A stretch of 60,570 nt of DNA, taken from NCBI RefSeq assembly GCF_000819885.1, contig NZ_CDBO01000015.1, positions 1 through 60,570 on the forward strand, in the 5' to 3' direction. The DNA is from Aeromonas fluvialis. GTDB taxonomy: Bacteria > Pseudomonadota > Gammaproteobacteria > Enterobacterales > Aeromonadaceae. Numbering within the stretch: the first letter of the stretch is position 1; each line of letters starts with the position of its first letter. Below the pieces are notes generated by a model. The model was not told the DNA's origin. It worked only from the letters and a program-made list of their open reading frames with translations, and did not search any database. A program made the position numbers and the translations under genes. This document shows, in pieces, positions 10,266-19,226 of this stretch.

Positions 10266-10910
10266 TCACCCCGCAGGTTGGGCCAGCTGACGGTAGTGCT
10301 GTTCCAGCTGGTGGATCTGCCCGGCCACCTGGGGTTGGACATAGGGGCGCAGCAGGAACAGTACCTTCAGTACTCCCTGATAAAGCAGCGGTTTGGTAAT
10401 GCGGGTGTTGGGAGCCTGAGCGATCTGGAACGGGATCCAGCAGGTGACCACCATCTTGATGGTCTGGCCGAGGTCTGGCAGATCCTCGTCGCTGACATCG
10501 ATGATGCCCCCTTCCCGCAGGCTCTTGAGCAGGGCCACCACCGATGATCTCATCTGCTCCTGGGCCTTGAGATACTTCTGTTGCAGCGGCTCGTCGCGGC
10601 TCAGGATGTCCGGCAGGTTGGCGTAGAAGAAGCGAAACTGCCACATCAGAAAGAAGATGGCATCCAGATAACCCATCAGATCCTGCAGGGTGATTTCTCG
10701 GTTGCGGGTCGGGATGAAGTTTTCGCTCAGGTGGCGGGCATACTGGTCGAAGATGGAGTGGATGATGTCTTCTTTATTACGGAAGTGGTAATAGAGGTTG
10801 CCCGGGCTGATGCCCATGTGGGCCGCAATGTGGTTGGTGGTGATGTTGCGTTCACCCTGATCGTTGAACAGCTCGGTCGCGCTGTGAATGATCCTGTCTC
10901 TGGTCTTCAT
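10266..10910 (-). CDS. TetR/AcrR family transcriptional regulator
   Basis: One-component repressor type of 214 residues. The N-terminal helix-turn-helix (about residues 9-55) has the family pattern: [33 protein letters not shown] in outline, then [11 protein letters not shown]. The C-terminal ligand domain is not assignable. ATG 10910 and an overlapping GTG one codon earlier both follow GGAGG; ATG is preferred. It lies upstream of kbl on the same strand and divergent from hldD, so either could be a target, but I see no convincing operator. Confidence 0.85.
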   Translation of the reverse strand: MKTRDRIIHSATELFNDQGERNITTNHIAAHMGISPGNLYYHFRNKEDIIHSIFDQYARHLSENFIPTRNREITLQDLMGYLDAIFFLMWQFRFFYANLPDILSRDEPLQQKYLKAQEQMRSSVVALLKSLREGGIIDVSDEDLPDLGQTIKMVVTCWIPFQIAQAPNTRITKPLLYQGVLKVLFLLRPYVQPQVAGQIHQLEQHYRQLAQPAG

Positions 10911-11067
10911 CACTCATTCCTCCAGCGGGCTTCGCCTGGGTCATGCTGAACAAGGTCGAATCCCCGGACGGCCCGTGATAAACTTTTCGGCAATTTCAAA
11001 TTGGCTCACTATACACAGCTTTAACAAGCAGTCACATGTAGCCATCAACGTACGAGAGGCAAACTCC

Positions 11068-12024
11068 ATGATCGTAGTAACTGGCGGTGCTGGCTTTATC
11101 GGCAGCAATCTGGTCAAGCAGCTGAACGCTCAAGGACGGACCGATATCGTGGTCATCGACGACCTGACCGATGGCACCAAGTTCGTCAATCTGGTCGATT
11201 TGACCATTGCGGACTACATGGACAAAGACGAGTTTCAGGCGCGTATTGTCTCCGGTGACGAGTTTGAAGAGTGGGACAACGGCATCGAGGTGATCTTCCA
11301 CGAAGGTGCCTGCTCAGCGACTACCGAGTGGAACGGCAAGTTCATCATGGAGGTCAACTACGAGTACTCCAAGGATCTGTTCCACTACTGTATCGAGCGC
11401 GAGATCCCGTTCATCTACGCCTCTTCTGCCGCGACCTACGGTGGCCGCAACGACAACTTCATCGAAGACCCCAAGTTCGAGCAGCCCCTCAACGTTTACG
11501 GCTACTCCAAGCAGCTGTTTGACCAGTACGTGCGCCGCTGGATGCCGGAGATCAATTCCCAAGTGGTCGGTCTGAAGTACTTCAATGTCTACGGCCCGCG
11601 TGAGCAGCACAAAGGCTCCATGGCTTCCGTCGCTTTCCACCTCAACACCCAGGTGAAGAAGGGCGAGAATCCCAAGCTGTTCGAAGGCTGTGACGGTTTT
11701 CCCAACGGCGGTCAGATGCGCGACTTCATCTATGTGGATGATGTCTGCAAGGTGAACCTCTGGTTCTGGCAGAATCCGCAGCACTCCGGCATCTTCAACT
11801 GTGGTACCGGCCGCGCCGAGCCGTTCCAGAACGTGGCCGAAGCGGTGATCAAGCATCACCAGAAGGGAGCCATTGAGTACATTCCCTTCCCGGATCACCT
11901 CAAGGGTCGCTATCAGAGCTTTACCCAGGCTGACCTCACCAAGTTGCGCGGTGTTGGCTATGACGGTGAGTTCAAAACCGTGGCCGAAGGGGTGGCCGAT
12001 TATATGGCCTGGCTCAACCGCTAA
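11068..12024 (+). CDS. hldD: ADP-L-glycero-D-manno-heptose 6-epimerase
   Basis: Last step of ADP-heptose synthesis for the LPS inner core. An extended short-chain dehydrogenase/reductase of 318 residues (E. coli 310) with NADP-binding GGAGFIGS at residues 6-13 and catalytic YGYSK. The long open frame starts at 10888, but ATG 11068 follows GAGAGGC and gives the conserved [14 protein letters not shown]. Its stop overlaps the next start (TAATG), coupling it to the glycosyltransferase. Confidence 0.96.
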   Translation: MIVVTGGAGFIGSNLVKQLNAQGRTDIVVIDDLTDGTKFVNLVDLTIADYMDKDEFQARIVSGDEFEEWDNGIEVIFHEGACSATTEWNGKFIMEVNYEYSKDLFHYCIEREIPFIYASSAATYGGRNDNFIEDPKFEQPLNVYGYSKQLFDQYVRRWMPEINSQVVGLKYFNVYGPREQHKGSMASVAFHLNTQVKKGENPKLFEGCDGFPNGGQMRDFIYVDDVCKVNLWFWQNPQHSGIFNCGTGRAEPFQNVAEAVIKHHQKGAIEYIPFPDHLKGRYQSFTQADLTKLRGVGYDGEFKTVAEGVADYMAWLNR

Positions 12025-13139
12025 TGAGCGAAAGCACTGAAGCAAGCCGACCCGCGATCCTGCATATCTGCCTCTCCCAAGGTTGGGGGGGGCTGGAGAT
12101 GTATCCCGTTCGAGTCGGTAAAGGGCTACTGGCTCGTGATTATCCGGTCTTTGGTCTGGCCCTGGCGGGAAGCCGCGTCGCGGCAGATATGACCGCTGAC
12201 GGTATGCAGGTGTGGGAAGTAACATCCCGCTTCCAGGCTCTCTTGCAATTGCGCCGTTTACTCGGCTGGCTACGCCAGCACAATATCAGAGTGCTGCACT
12301 GCCACAAGTCGAGCGATCTGCTGCTGGCTGCCCTGCTCAAATCTTTTTATCACTGTCGTCTGATCTTCACCGAACACATGGGGGCCAAACGATCGAAGAG
12401 GGACTTACTGCACCGCTGGATCTATCGCCATGTAGATAGGGTGCTTGCGATCAGTGATGAAACCCTCAAGCGCAATCGTGCTGCCTTGCCGCTGCCTCCT
12501 GAGCGTATATCTCGGCTGTGGCTCGGTACCGAGCTGAAACGCTGCAACGAGGATCCCGGCACCATCCGTCAGGAGCTGGGTATTCCCGCTGGCCTATTGA
12601 TTGGCATGGTCGGGCGTTTTAGCCCTGGTAAGGGCCAGCGCGAGTTACTTGATGCCTTCTGCTTGCTACGCGCCGAGTTTGCCGATCTCCAGTTGCTACT
12701 GGTGGGTGGCAAGTTGGCCAGTGAGGGGGCAAATGAACTATTTGTGGCAGAAATCGAGCAACTGATAACCGCACGCGGACTGCAAACTGTGGTGCATCTT
12801 TGTGGATTTCGGTGTGATACCTCCCGTCTGTTGCAGGCTATGGATGTGGTCGTCATTCCATCCCACAACGAGGCCTTTGGCCTGACGGTGATTGAAGCAA
12901 TGGCATCGGGCAAGGCGATTGTGGGGGCCAACACCGGAGCGATTCCGGAAATCTTAGGTGATAGCGGTTTGCTCGCCAATCCATTGAACGCAAATGAAAT
13001 AGCCAGTGAGATTGGATTGCTCTTGAACGCTCCCGAGGAGCGTTATCGACTTGGCTCTCTCGCACGTCATCGGGCTGAGATGGCATTTGGTATGCCACAG
13101 CATCTGGATGCGCTGGTAAAAATATACTGTCCCGAATAA
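12024..13139 (+). CDS. Glycosyltransferase family 4 (GT-B), probably LPS core
   Basis: A 371-residue retaining GT-B transferase. Donor-site features are GRFSPGKGQRELLDAF near the middle and the E-x7-E motif in EAFGLTVIEAMASGKAIV, followed by TGAIPEIL. The N terminus has the glycine-rich acceptor loop WGGLEMYP. Translational coupling to hldD suggests an inner-core or outer-core sugar transferase; the exact sugar cannot be told. Immediately downstream lies the waaA/IS66 scar, so the gene may once have stood in a larger waa cluster. Confidence 0.85.
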   Translation: MSESTEASRPAILHICLSQGWGGLEMYPVRVGKGLLARDYPVFGLALAGSRVAADMTADGMQVWEVTSRFQALLQLRRLLGWLRQHNIRVLHCHKSSDLLLAALLKSFYHCRLIFTEHMGAKRSKRDLLHRWIYRHVDRVLAISDETLKRNRAALPLPPERISRLWLGTELKRCNEDPGTIRQELGIPAGLLIGMVGRFSPGKGQRELLDAFCLLRAEFADLQLLLVGGKLASEGANELFVAEIEQLITARGLQTVVHLCGFRCDTSRLLQAMDVVVIPSHNEAFGLTVIEAMASGKAIVGANTGAIPEILGDSGLLANPLNANEIASEIGLLLNAPEERYRLGSLARHRAEMAFGMPQHLDALVKIYCPE

Positions 13140-13145
13140 TCCCAC

Positions 13146-13270
13146 GCCGGCGATACAGACAGGCCGATCAGCCCCCAGCTGCAGGTACAGGGCTCGCCCT
13201 TTGACCTGAACCTCGTCACCAAACTGGATATCGAACTGGATGGAGCCGGTCACTGCCAGCCGCTCGCGGC
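13146..13270 (-). pseudogene. Fragment of a second waaA gene
   Basis: Read on the minus strand this encodes a peptide nearly identical in pattern to the middle of the waaA product encoded at 35567 (TGSIQFDIQFGDE, then KGRAL, LGADRPV). The nucleotide match is direct over roughly 120 bases with scattered differences. Nothing else of waaA is present: one edge abuts the stop of the family 4 glycosyltransferase, the other joins the IS66-type remnant. It is a leftover of a duplicated or rearranged waa locus, not a functional gene. Confidence 0.8.
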
Positions 13271-13404
13271 TTGGAGGAGTTGCCGCAGCGTTGATTGAGG
13301 CGGTCCTCCAACTCGGTGATACGATTCAGGAGCTTGTATATCAGCTCGCGAGCCTGCTCGATAGTCAGAGAGTTAACTGCCGGTGTTAGATGCTTTTTGG
13401 TCAT
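13267..13404 (-). mobile_element. IS66-type transposase remnant (N-terminal piece)
   Basis: An open segment starting at ATG 13404 encodes about 45 residues ending in ELEDRLNQRCGNSSKP, which resembles the coiled N terminus and the NQNSRNSSKPPSSD signature of IS66-like transposases. It then runs straight into the waaA fragment in the same open frame. No terminal inverted repeats or catalytic domain are visible, so the element is dead. Confidence 0.6.
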
Positions 13405-13555
13405 GCCAGCGAGCATGCAACACGGGCAGGATCAAGCAAGAGGCAAAGGTGGATCAAGAGATGATCGTCTCGTTTTTCATGTCAACCCACCCTTGGTGAA
13501 CGGCTACACCGTAACTCCCTTTGTGCCACCACATAGCCGCGTAGCGCTAGCTCTG

Positions 13556-15547
13556 TCAGGGCTTCACTCCCTCAACCCTTGCATTCAAGTGCCAGCGCAG
13601 CAGGGCTGGGTAGGTTTGCTGGCGCTCAATTTGGGCAGGATCGACCGGTTGTGATGTGGCCTCCAGCTTGAGTGAACTGTTCGCCACCCAAGGGTATCGC
13701 ACTGCTTGCCCACTCCGGGGATAGGCGCCTTGGTCGTCTATCCAGATGTCCTCGTTATAGCCAAAGTTACGGTGCGGATCGTCAACAGGGGCTAGCATAT
13801 TGCGGCCACCGAGCGCGTGATAGGGGGCGTCCGACAGGCTAAATGCGTAGAGCGTCGGGAAGATGTCTTTATGGGAGCCAGGCCGCAGCGAGTCGTAGTG
13901 ATGCGGCACTCGGCGGGCGATCGCTTCAGGAACATACACATAGAACGGCACGGCCCGATCCAGCGCCTGTTCGGCAGGGTAGTAGGCTTTTACCCGCCGC
14001 ATCTGGTGATCGCCGGTTGCCGCGATCAGTGTGCGTTCGCCTAAGGACGAGGCCTTGATTTGAGAAAGGAAGCGCCCAAAGGAATCTGTCGCATATTGGT
14101 AGGTGCGAAGCAGGTTAAGCTGATCTATCTGCCCCTCTTCAGCATGGCGCCGCACGGCTTCGGTCAGAGCAACCGGCTGCGGCTGGTAGTGTGGAGGCAC
14201 CACGTAGGGTGGGTGATTGGTGATGGTGAGAATGCTGATAAACAGGGGCTGTTCGGCATCGGCGAGCAGTTGTTCCGCCAGTCGATAGGCATATTCGTCA
14301 GGTACGCCCCAATCGGTCATCTCGTGAGCGGCTTCTGGATAGCGTTCGATCAGGGCGTTCTGGTCATAGATCTTGTCCACTCCTTGTACCGGCAGATAGT
14401 TGACCAGATTGCGCCACATCATGTTACCTGGGGAGATAAAGATGACCCGGTATCCGGCTCGTTTATAGGTTTCAAACGGCGTGTCGCCCAGCGCCTTGTA
14501 TTGGGCTGAGGAGTGACTGATGTTCTGCATCGGGCTGTGAAAGAAGAGAGCCGCCAGCGAGGGGGCGGTACCATTGCCTTGTGACAGGAAGCGGTGAAAA
14601 ACGAAGTCGCTCTGGAAATGATTGCGCAGGCTGCCCAGCAGATCGTTGCGGCCGGGTTCGTCCAGTGCCAGCAGGTTGCTGCCAAAGCTCTCCATCAGGT
14701 TCATCACCACATGCGGCGGGTTTTTAGCCAGCCAAGCATTGACGGGGGTACGCGCCTCCGGCGTGGCAAAGCCCATGACCTTGAGCAGTCGTTCGCCTTC
14801 TGCTGCGCTCACCTTCTCGAACTGGATATCCTCCTTGCGATCCTTCAAGGCCCAGTCGATGGCTATCAGACCGTTGGGAGTCAACTTGTTGAGCACGGTG
14901 AGATCGGAAATCTGGGCATTAGCACGGCGCAGGGGGAAAGTGCCAGTACTGCCCCTGGCTGACAAGGTGATCAGGATGATGGAGAGTGCCAGAACGGCTA
15001 AAAAACGAGGCGTGGACCAGAGGGAGAGCTGGGTCGATGGCTTGCGGCTGGCCTGCCAAGCCAGTAGGAGAGCAAGTGCCAGCGCGGCGATCACCCCTTT
15101 GAGGACGGGATAATCCTGCCATATGTTCGCCAGTACTGCGCGCGGACCGTCATCGATCAGTCCGAAAGCGAAGACATCGATATGGTTGTGATAAGTCTGG
15201 TAATAGAAGTAATTTCCTATGGCGACCGCCGCTACGATGAAGCCGCATAAACCGAGCAGTGTCGGCAGCAGGCGCTCCCACAGTTTCCAGCCCCTGTCCC
15301 AGGCAGCCAGCCCCAGCCCCAGCAGCAGGAAAGGCGCGACCGTCATGCCGGCAATGCGCAGGTCGAAGCGGAGTCCGATGCTCCACATGCGCAACAAATC
15401 TTCCCCTCTTTCTACCAGCTGGGCCTGGTCAATAAAGGCGTGGTACATGGCTATCCTGGCTCCCATCAGGATCAGCGTTAAACATAAGAGCTGGAACCAG
15501 AGGGTGCGCAGGAGTGAACGGAGTCGAATTTGGTACATAGAGGTCAT
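13556..15547 (-). CDS. LTA synthase/sulfatase-family phosphotransferase, inner membrane
   Basis: A 663-residue protein with about five N-terminal membrane helices (first about residues 12-32) and a periplasmic alkaline phosphatase/sulfatase-fold domain. NLMESFGS near residue 270 gives a metal-site Glu, GNGTAPSLA a likely nucleophilic Thr, and TGDHQMRR plus GSHKDIFPTL later metal ligands. Relatives transfer phosphoglycerol or phosphoethanolamine to envelope glycans or lipids (LtaS, OpgB, EptA-like); the substrate here is unknown. The start could also be ATG 15538. It lies between an IS66 scar and a broken lipoprotein gene. Confidence 0.82.
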   Translation of the reverse strand: MTSMYQIRLRSLLRTLWFQLLCLTLILMGARIAMYHAFIDQAQLVERGEDLLRMWSIGLRFDLRIAGMTVAPFLLLGLGLAAWDRGWKLWERLLPTLLGLCGFIVAAVAIGNYFYYQTYHNHIDVFAFGLIDDGPRAVLANIWQDYPVLKGVIAALALALLLAWQASRKPSTQLSLWSTPRFLAVLALSIILITLSARGSTGTFPLRRANAQISDLTVLNKLTPNGLIAIDWALKDRKEDIQFEKVSAAEGERLLKVMGFATPEARTPVNAWLAKNPPHVVMNLMESFGSNLLALDEPGRNDLLGSLRNHFQSDFVFHRFLSQGNGTAPSLAALFFHSPMQNISHSSAQYKALGDTPFETYKRAGYRVIFISPGNMMWRNLVNYLPVQGVDKIYDQNALIERYPEAAHEMTDWGVPDEYAYRLAEQLLADAEQPLFISILTITNHPPYVVPPHYQPQPVALTEAVRRHAEEGQIDQLNLLRTYQYATDSFGRFLSQIKASSLGERTLIAATGDHQMRRVKAYYPAEQALDRAVPFYVYVPEAIARRVPHHYDSLRPGSHKDIFPTLYAFSLSDAPYHALGGRNMLAPVDDPHRNFGYNEDIWIDDQGAYPRSGQAVRYPWVANSSLKLEATSQPVDPAQIERQQTYPALLRWHLNARVEGVKP

Positions 15548-15633
15548 CTCGTGGCAGGGGCCAAAAAGAAAAGAGCGAAATTATACTCGAAGTCTAAAGA
15601 TCGACCAATCCGGATTCGAAGGTGAGCATTGCT

Positions 15634-16069
15634 GACTATAATGCACCAACTTTCGACGATAGTCGGCGCCACCATGCGGTAGGCAAACATATTCAAGGCT
15701 CTGTTACAGGAAAACCAAGGCGTCAGGATTACCACCGCCCCCGGCCAGATGGTCATGCGGATCCAAGTTGCCGTCACCCACTTCGATCTGACCCGCCCGA
15801 CCCCAAGCTGCTGGATCTGCTGCCCGCCAAGATCGCCATCAATGTCACCCGTGAAGTGATCGGCAAGGAGCTCTACCTGCTCAATGTGGGCAGCATGGCC
15901 CAGCTGCTCGACTCCCAAAGCGGCAAGTTGCTGGTACGGGTCATGGATGCGCGCACGAGCCCGGATACCACCCGCAAGGATCCCTTCATCAACGCTGGGG
16001 AGATGGAGAAGAATCGACCCGTGGGCCGCCAGCCGTGCCAAACAGCTGGCGGACAATCTGGGGCGCTGA
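15634..16069 (+). pseudogene. Broken DUF3313-type lipoprotein gene
   Basis: The sequence can be followed across three frames: ALLQENQGVRIT...MRIQVAVTHFDLTRP from about 15692; LLDLLPAKIAINVTREVIG...INAGEMEK from about 15799; and IDPWAASRAKQLADNLGR to the stop at 16069. This pattern, including the C-terminal W-A-x-x-R-A-K-x-L-A-D end, resembles the DUF3313 envelope lipoproteins. Two single-base frameshifts (near 15798 and 16010), an in-frame TAG at 15680 and no lipoprotein signal mark it as dead. The upstream edge is uncertain. Confidence 0.6.
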
Positions 16070-16169
16070 TCGATTGGCGCGTCCAAGCGGGGCGCAGCGG
16101 GAGCCTTTTGGGCTGCAATAATGGCAAGATGTTGATAAGCTGGTCACTTTGCAGGCAGGAGAAAATGAT

Positions 16170-16532
16170 ATGAAACGCGTGTTGTTACCCATCCTTGTTG
16201 CTGGTCTGGTGAGTGCCTGCAGCACCTCGTCATCCACACCCGAGTGTGTGCCGATGGCGGGTGGCTGGCAGAGTCAGCCGTTGCCCAATGCTGAAGGAGA
16301 GGCTGCGCTGGCCAGCGTGCTGGCTCGCATGAACACGGCCGCTAAACTGCAGAGCATCCGCGAGGTGCGCAGCCAGGTGGTCACCGGGGTCAACTATGAC
16401 ATCGAGTTCCAGCTCGACAACGGAGAGGTGTGGAACACCCGTGTCTATCGGGATCTTGCCGGCAACTACCAGATGACCCGCCCGGCTGCACAGGGCGAGC
16501 TTCCTCCCTTGCCTTGCGTCAAGGCCAAGTAA
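16170..16532 (+). CDS. Cystatin-like lipoprotein
   Basis: A 120-residue lipoprotein with signal peptide and lipobox LVSAC, so C17 would be lipidated. The mature part carries an N-terminal Gly-Gly (G31-G32) and QVVTG at residues 69-73, the QxVxG hairpin of cystatin/stefin cysteine protease inhibitors, followed by the strand pattern NYDIEFQLDNGEVWNTRVYRD. Length and order fit a single cystatin domain. ATG 16170 follows AGGAGA by about seven bases. A role as periplasmic inhibitor of cysteine proteases is inferred from the fold only. A strong terminator follows. Confidence 0.75.
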   Translation: MKRVLLPILVAGLVSACSTSSSTPECVPMAGGWQSQPLPNAEGEAALASVLARMNTAAKLQSIREVRSQVVTGVNYDIEFQLDNGEVWNTRVYRDLAGNYQMTRPAAQGELPPLPCVKAK

Positions 16533-16544
16533 TTCCTGCTTGTT

Positions 16545-16566
16545 GAGCCCCTCGTCAGAGGGGCTC
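16545..16566 (+). terminator. Terminator after the cystatin-like gene
   Basis: A perfect nine-base stem GAGCCCCTC/GAGGGGCTC with loop GTCA, 12 bases past the stop. The following T tract is poor. Confidence 0.65.
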
Positions 16567-16657
16567 ATCTGACCAGAAAATTTCTGCTTTTCTCCCCGCA
16601 TTCTGGCAGTCAGGATGACCCTTCCCGTGACTGCATCCTCATAGAAAAGGAACCGCT

Positions 16658-17188
16658 ATGAATCGCCACCCCTGCATCAAACACTGGCGCGAGCTGCAAG
16701 AAGCGGAGCCGGGATCATACCCCGGCAGCGAGGAGCGGATGTCCCTCGGCAGCGCGCTGGGTAAGCACTTCGGCTTTAGCCGCATCGGCATTCACCACGA
16801 GCTGGTGGCACCCGGCCATCGCACCAGCTGGCCCCACGCCGAAGAAACCGAAGACGAGTTCGTCCATGTGCTGGAAGGGACGCCGGATGTCTGGCTCGAT
16901 GGGGTGCTCCACCGGCTGCAACCGGGGGATTCGGTGGGCTTCAAGGCCGGGGACGGGCTGGCCCACACCTTTATCAACAACACGGATAAGTTGGTGCGGC
17001 TGCTCTGCGTGGGGGATAGGGATCGTGCCGACAACCGCATCCACTACGCCCTGCACCCCGAGTACAACCGCCAGCTCGGCAAGCGCCACTGGGACGACGT
17101 GCCCGAGCGCGACATGGGGGATCACGATGGTCTGCCCGACAAGCTGCGCGAGAGCAACGGCCCCTTCTGGGGCACAACCCGATCATAA
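16658..17188 (+). CDS. Cupin-domain protein
   Basis: A 176-residue single-domain cupin. Motif 1 is recognisable as HAEETEDEFVHVLEG (metal-type His and Glu), and motif 2 as GDGLAHTFIN with the second His. The family holds dioxygenases, isomerases and sugar-binding proteins, and nothing here narrows the substrate. ATG 16658 follows AAAGGAA. It is a single gene ending at a terminator shared with pgi. Confidence 0.8.
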   Translation: MNRHPCIKHWRELQEAEPGSYPGSEERMSLGSALGKHFGFSRIGIHHELVAPGHRTSWPHAEETEDEFVHVLEGTPDVWLDGVLHRLQPGDSVGFKAGDGLAHTFINNTDKLVRLLCVGDRDRADNRIHYALHPEYNRQLGKRHWDDVPERDMGDHDGLPDKLRESNGPFWGTTRS

Positions 17189-17192
17189 AAAA

Positions 17193-17213
17193 GCCCCGCT
17201 CATCGAGCGGGGC
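17193..17213. terminator. Bidirectional terminator between the cupin gene and pgi
   Basis: A nine-base stem GCCCCGCTC/GAGCGGGGC with a three-base loop, flanked by A-runs before and T-runs after, so it works in both directions for the convergent genes. Confidence 0.9.
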
Positions 17214-17239
17214 TTTTGCATTCAGAAAGGCCGAATAAA

Positions 17240-18889
17240 TCAGGCTTTCCACGCTTTCCAGGTGTTGATCAGACCGTTGGTGGAGGAGTCGTGACTGGTG
17301 ACAGTCGCATCGGTGTTGAGCTCCGGAAGGATCTGGTTGGCCAGCTGTTTGCCCAGCTCCACGCCCCACTGGTCGAAGGAGAAGATGTTCCAGATTGCGC
17401 CCTGGACGAAGATTTTGTGTTCGTACATGGCGATCAGGGCACCCAGGGTTTTCGGGGTCAGGCTCTTGAACAGTATGCTGTTGGTCGGGCGGTTGCCTTC
17501 GAACACCTTGAACGGCACCAGATCCTGGACCTGCTCCAGGGTTTTGCCAGCCGCCAGGAACTCGGCTTCGACCTGTTCTTTGCTCTTGCCGAAGGCCAGT
17601 GCCTCGGTCTGGGCGAAGAAGTTGGCCAGCAGTTTCGGATGGTGGTCACCGATCGGGTTGTGGCTGATGGCCGGCGCCAGGAAGTCACAGGGGATCAGCT
17701 TGGTGCCCTGGTGGATCAGCTGGTAGAAGGCGTGCTGGCCGTTGGTGCCCGGCTCACCCCAGATGATGGGGCCGGTCTGGTAGTCAACCGGCTTGCCGTT
17801 GCGATCCACGTACTTGCCGTTGGACTCCATGTTGCCCTGCTGGAAGTAGGCAGGGAAGCGGTGCATGTACTGGTCGTACGGCAGAATGGCTTCGGACTCG
17901 GCACCATGGAAGTTGTTGTACCACAGGCCAATCAGCGCCAGCAGCACCGGCACGTTCTGCTCATAGGAGGCAGTGGCGAAGTGCATGTCCATCTCGAAGG
18001 CGCCTTGCAGCAGGGCTTCGAAGTTTTCGAAACCGACGGAGAGGGCGATGGGCATGCCGATGGCAGACCAGGAGGAGTAGCGGCCGCCAACCCAGTCCCA
18101 GAACTCGAACATGTTGTTGGTGTCGATACCGAACTCGGCTACGGCCTTGCCGTTGGTGGAGAGCGCAGCGAAGTGCTTGGCAACATGGGCCTTGTCACCG
18201 GCGATGTTGATGAACCAGTCACGGGCGCTCAGGGCGTTGGTCATGGTCTCCTGAGTGGTGAAGGTCTTGGAAGCCACCAGGAACAGGGTAGTTTCCGCAT
18301 CAATCTCTTTGAGAGTCTCGGCGATGTGGGTGCCATCGACGTTGGAGACAAAGTGCATCTGCAGGTGGTTTTTGTAGGGGCGCAGTGCCTCGGTGATCAT
18401 TACCGGGCCCAGATCAGAGCCGCCGATACCGATGTTGACCACATGCTGGATCGGTTTGCCGGTGTAGCCCTTCCACTCGCCACCGATGACCTTCTCGCAG
18501 AAGCCCTTCATCTTGGCCAGTACGGCATTCACTTCCGGCATCACATCCTTGCCGTCGCACTCGATGGGGCGGTCGGAGCGGTTGCGCAGGGCCACGTGCA
18601 GTACGGAGCGACCTTCGGTCATGTTGATCTTTTCGCCATTGAACATGGCGTCGATCGCGCTGCGAAGATCGGTCTCTTTGGCCAACTCAACCAGCAACTT
18701 GAGGGTTTCTTCGGTGATCAGGTTCTTTGAGTAGTCGACCAGGATGTCGCCACCGAAGGTGAGGGAAAACTTGTCAAAGCGCTTCGGGTCCTGCGCGAAC
18801 AGATCCTTGAGTCGAGTCTCTTTGTTTGCTGCAAAGTGGGCTTCCAGTGCCTGCCAGGCCTGGGTTTGGGTTGGATTGATATTTTTCAT
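17240..18889 (-). CDS. pgi: Glucose-6-phosphate isomerase
   Basis: Glycolytic and gluconeogenic isomerase of glucose-6-P and fructose-6-P. The 549-residue product equals E. coli Pgi in length. Visible signatures: [26 protein letters not shown] (SIS phosphate site), the PGI motif 1 region [18 protein letters not shown], the catalytic Glu in [12 protein letters not shown] and PGI motif 2 near the C terminus. ATG 18889 follows AGGAATCC; an upstream in-frame start at 18943 lacks family support. Confidence 0.97.
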   Translation of the reverse strand: MKNINPTQTQAWQALEAHFAANKETRLKDLFAQDPKRFDKFSLTFGGDILVDYSKNLITEETLKLLVELAKETDLRSAIDAMFNGEKINMTEGRSVLHVALRNRSDRPIECDGKDVMPEVNAVLAKMKGFCEKVIGGEWKGYTGKPIQHVVNIGIGGSDLGPVMITEALRPYKNHLQMHFVSNVDGTHIAETLKEIDAETTLFLVASKTFTTQETMTNALSARDWFINIAGDKAHVAKHFAALSTNGKAVAEFGIDTNNMFEFWDWVGGRYSSWSAIGMPIALSVGFENFEALLQGAFEMDMHFATASYEQNVPVLLALIGLWYNNFHGAESEAILPYDQYMHRFPAYFQQGNMESNGKYVDRNGKPVDYQTGPIIWGEPGTNGQHAFYQLIHQGTKLIPCDFLAPAISHNPIGDHHPKLLANFFAQTEALAFGKSKEQVEAEFLAAGKTLEQVQDLVPFKVFEGNRPTNSILFKSLTPKTLGALIAMYEHKIFVQGAIWNIFSFDQWGVELGKQLANQILPELNTDATVTSHDSSTNGLINTWKAWKA

Positions 18890-19226
18890 AGGATTCCTGA
18901 AATGCCAAGTTATGTTTGAACCTTGCAGGCAAGGTCCCGCCAAACCTTATTATCCGAGCATTATAGCGAGCCGGCCGGGCGGCCCGTGTAACAGAGTTTT
19001 ACCGATTGTCTTTGCCGCAATGGGGCAACCGTCAGGAGTATACAACCAGAACATTGGGATTATGAGTCACGAACGCAAGGGGGATCTTGCGCTCGCTCAT
19101 GATTGGGGTTAGCCCGCAGCGCTGAAATTGATTTCATTCCGCTGGCCTGATTATGCAGCGGATGGTGCGCCAGAAATGACAATGCCAGCCCGAAGGCTGG
19201 CATTGTGAGTTGCCGCAAAAGCGTGC
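18890..19226. other. Intergenic region pgi-mscS
   Basis: These 337 bases hold the pgi promoter side and the mscS terminator. No further gene or RNA was recognised; a 16-residue open frame near 19062 lacks support. Confidence 0.5.
19181..19204 (-). terminator. Terminator after mscS
   Basis: A ten-base perfect stem AATGCCAGCC/GGCTGGCATT with a CGAA tetraloop, about 23 bases past the mscS stop. The T tract is weak. Confidence 0.65.

Noticed and set aside
13295..13654. 119-residue plus-strand frame across the IS66 scar
   Set aside because: It overlaps the end of the LtaS-like gene and has no ribosome site or recognisable motif.
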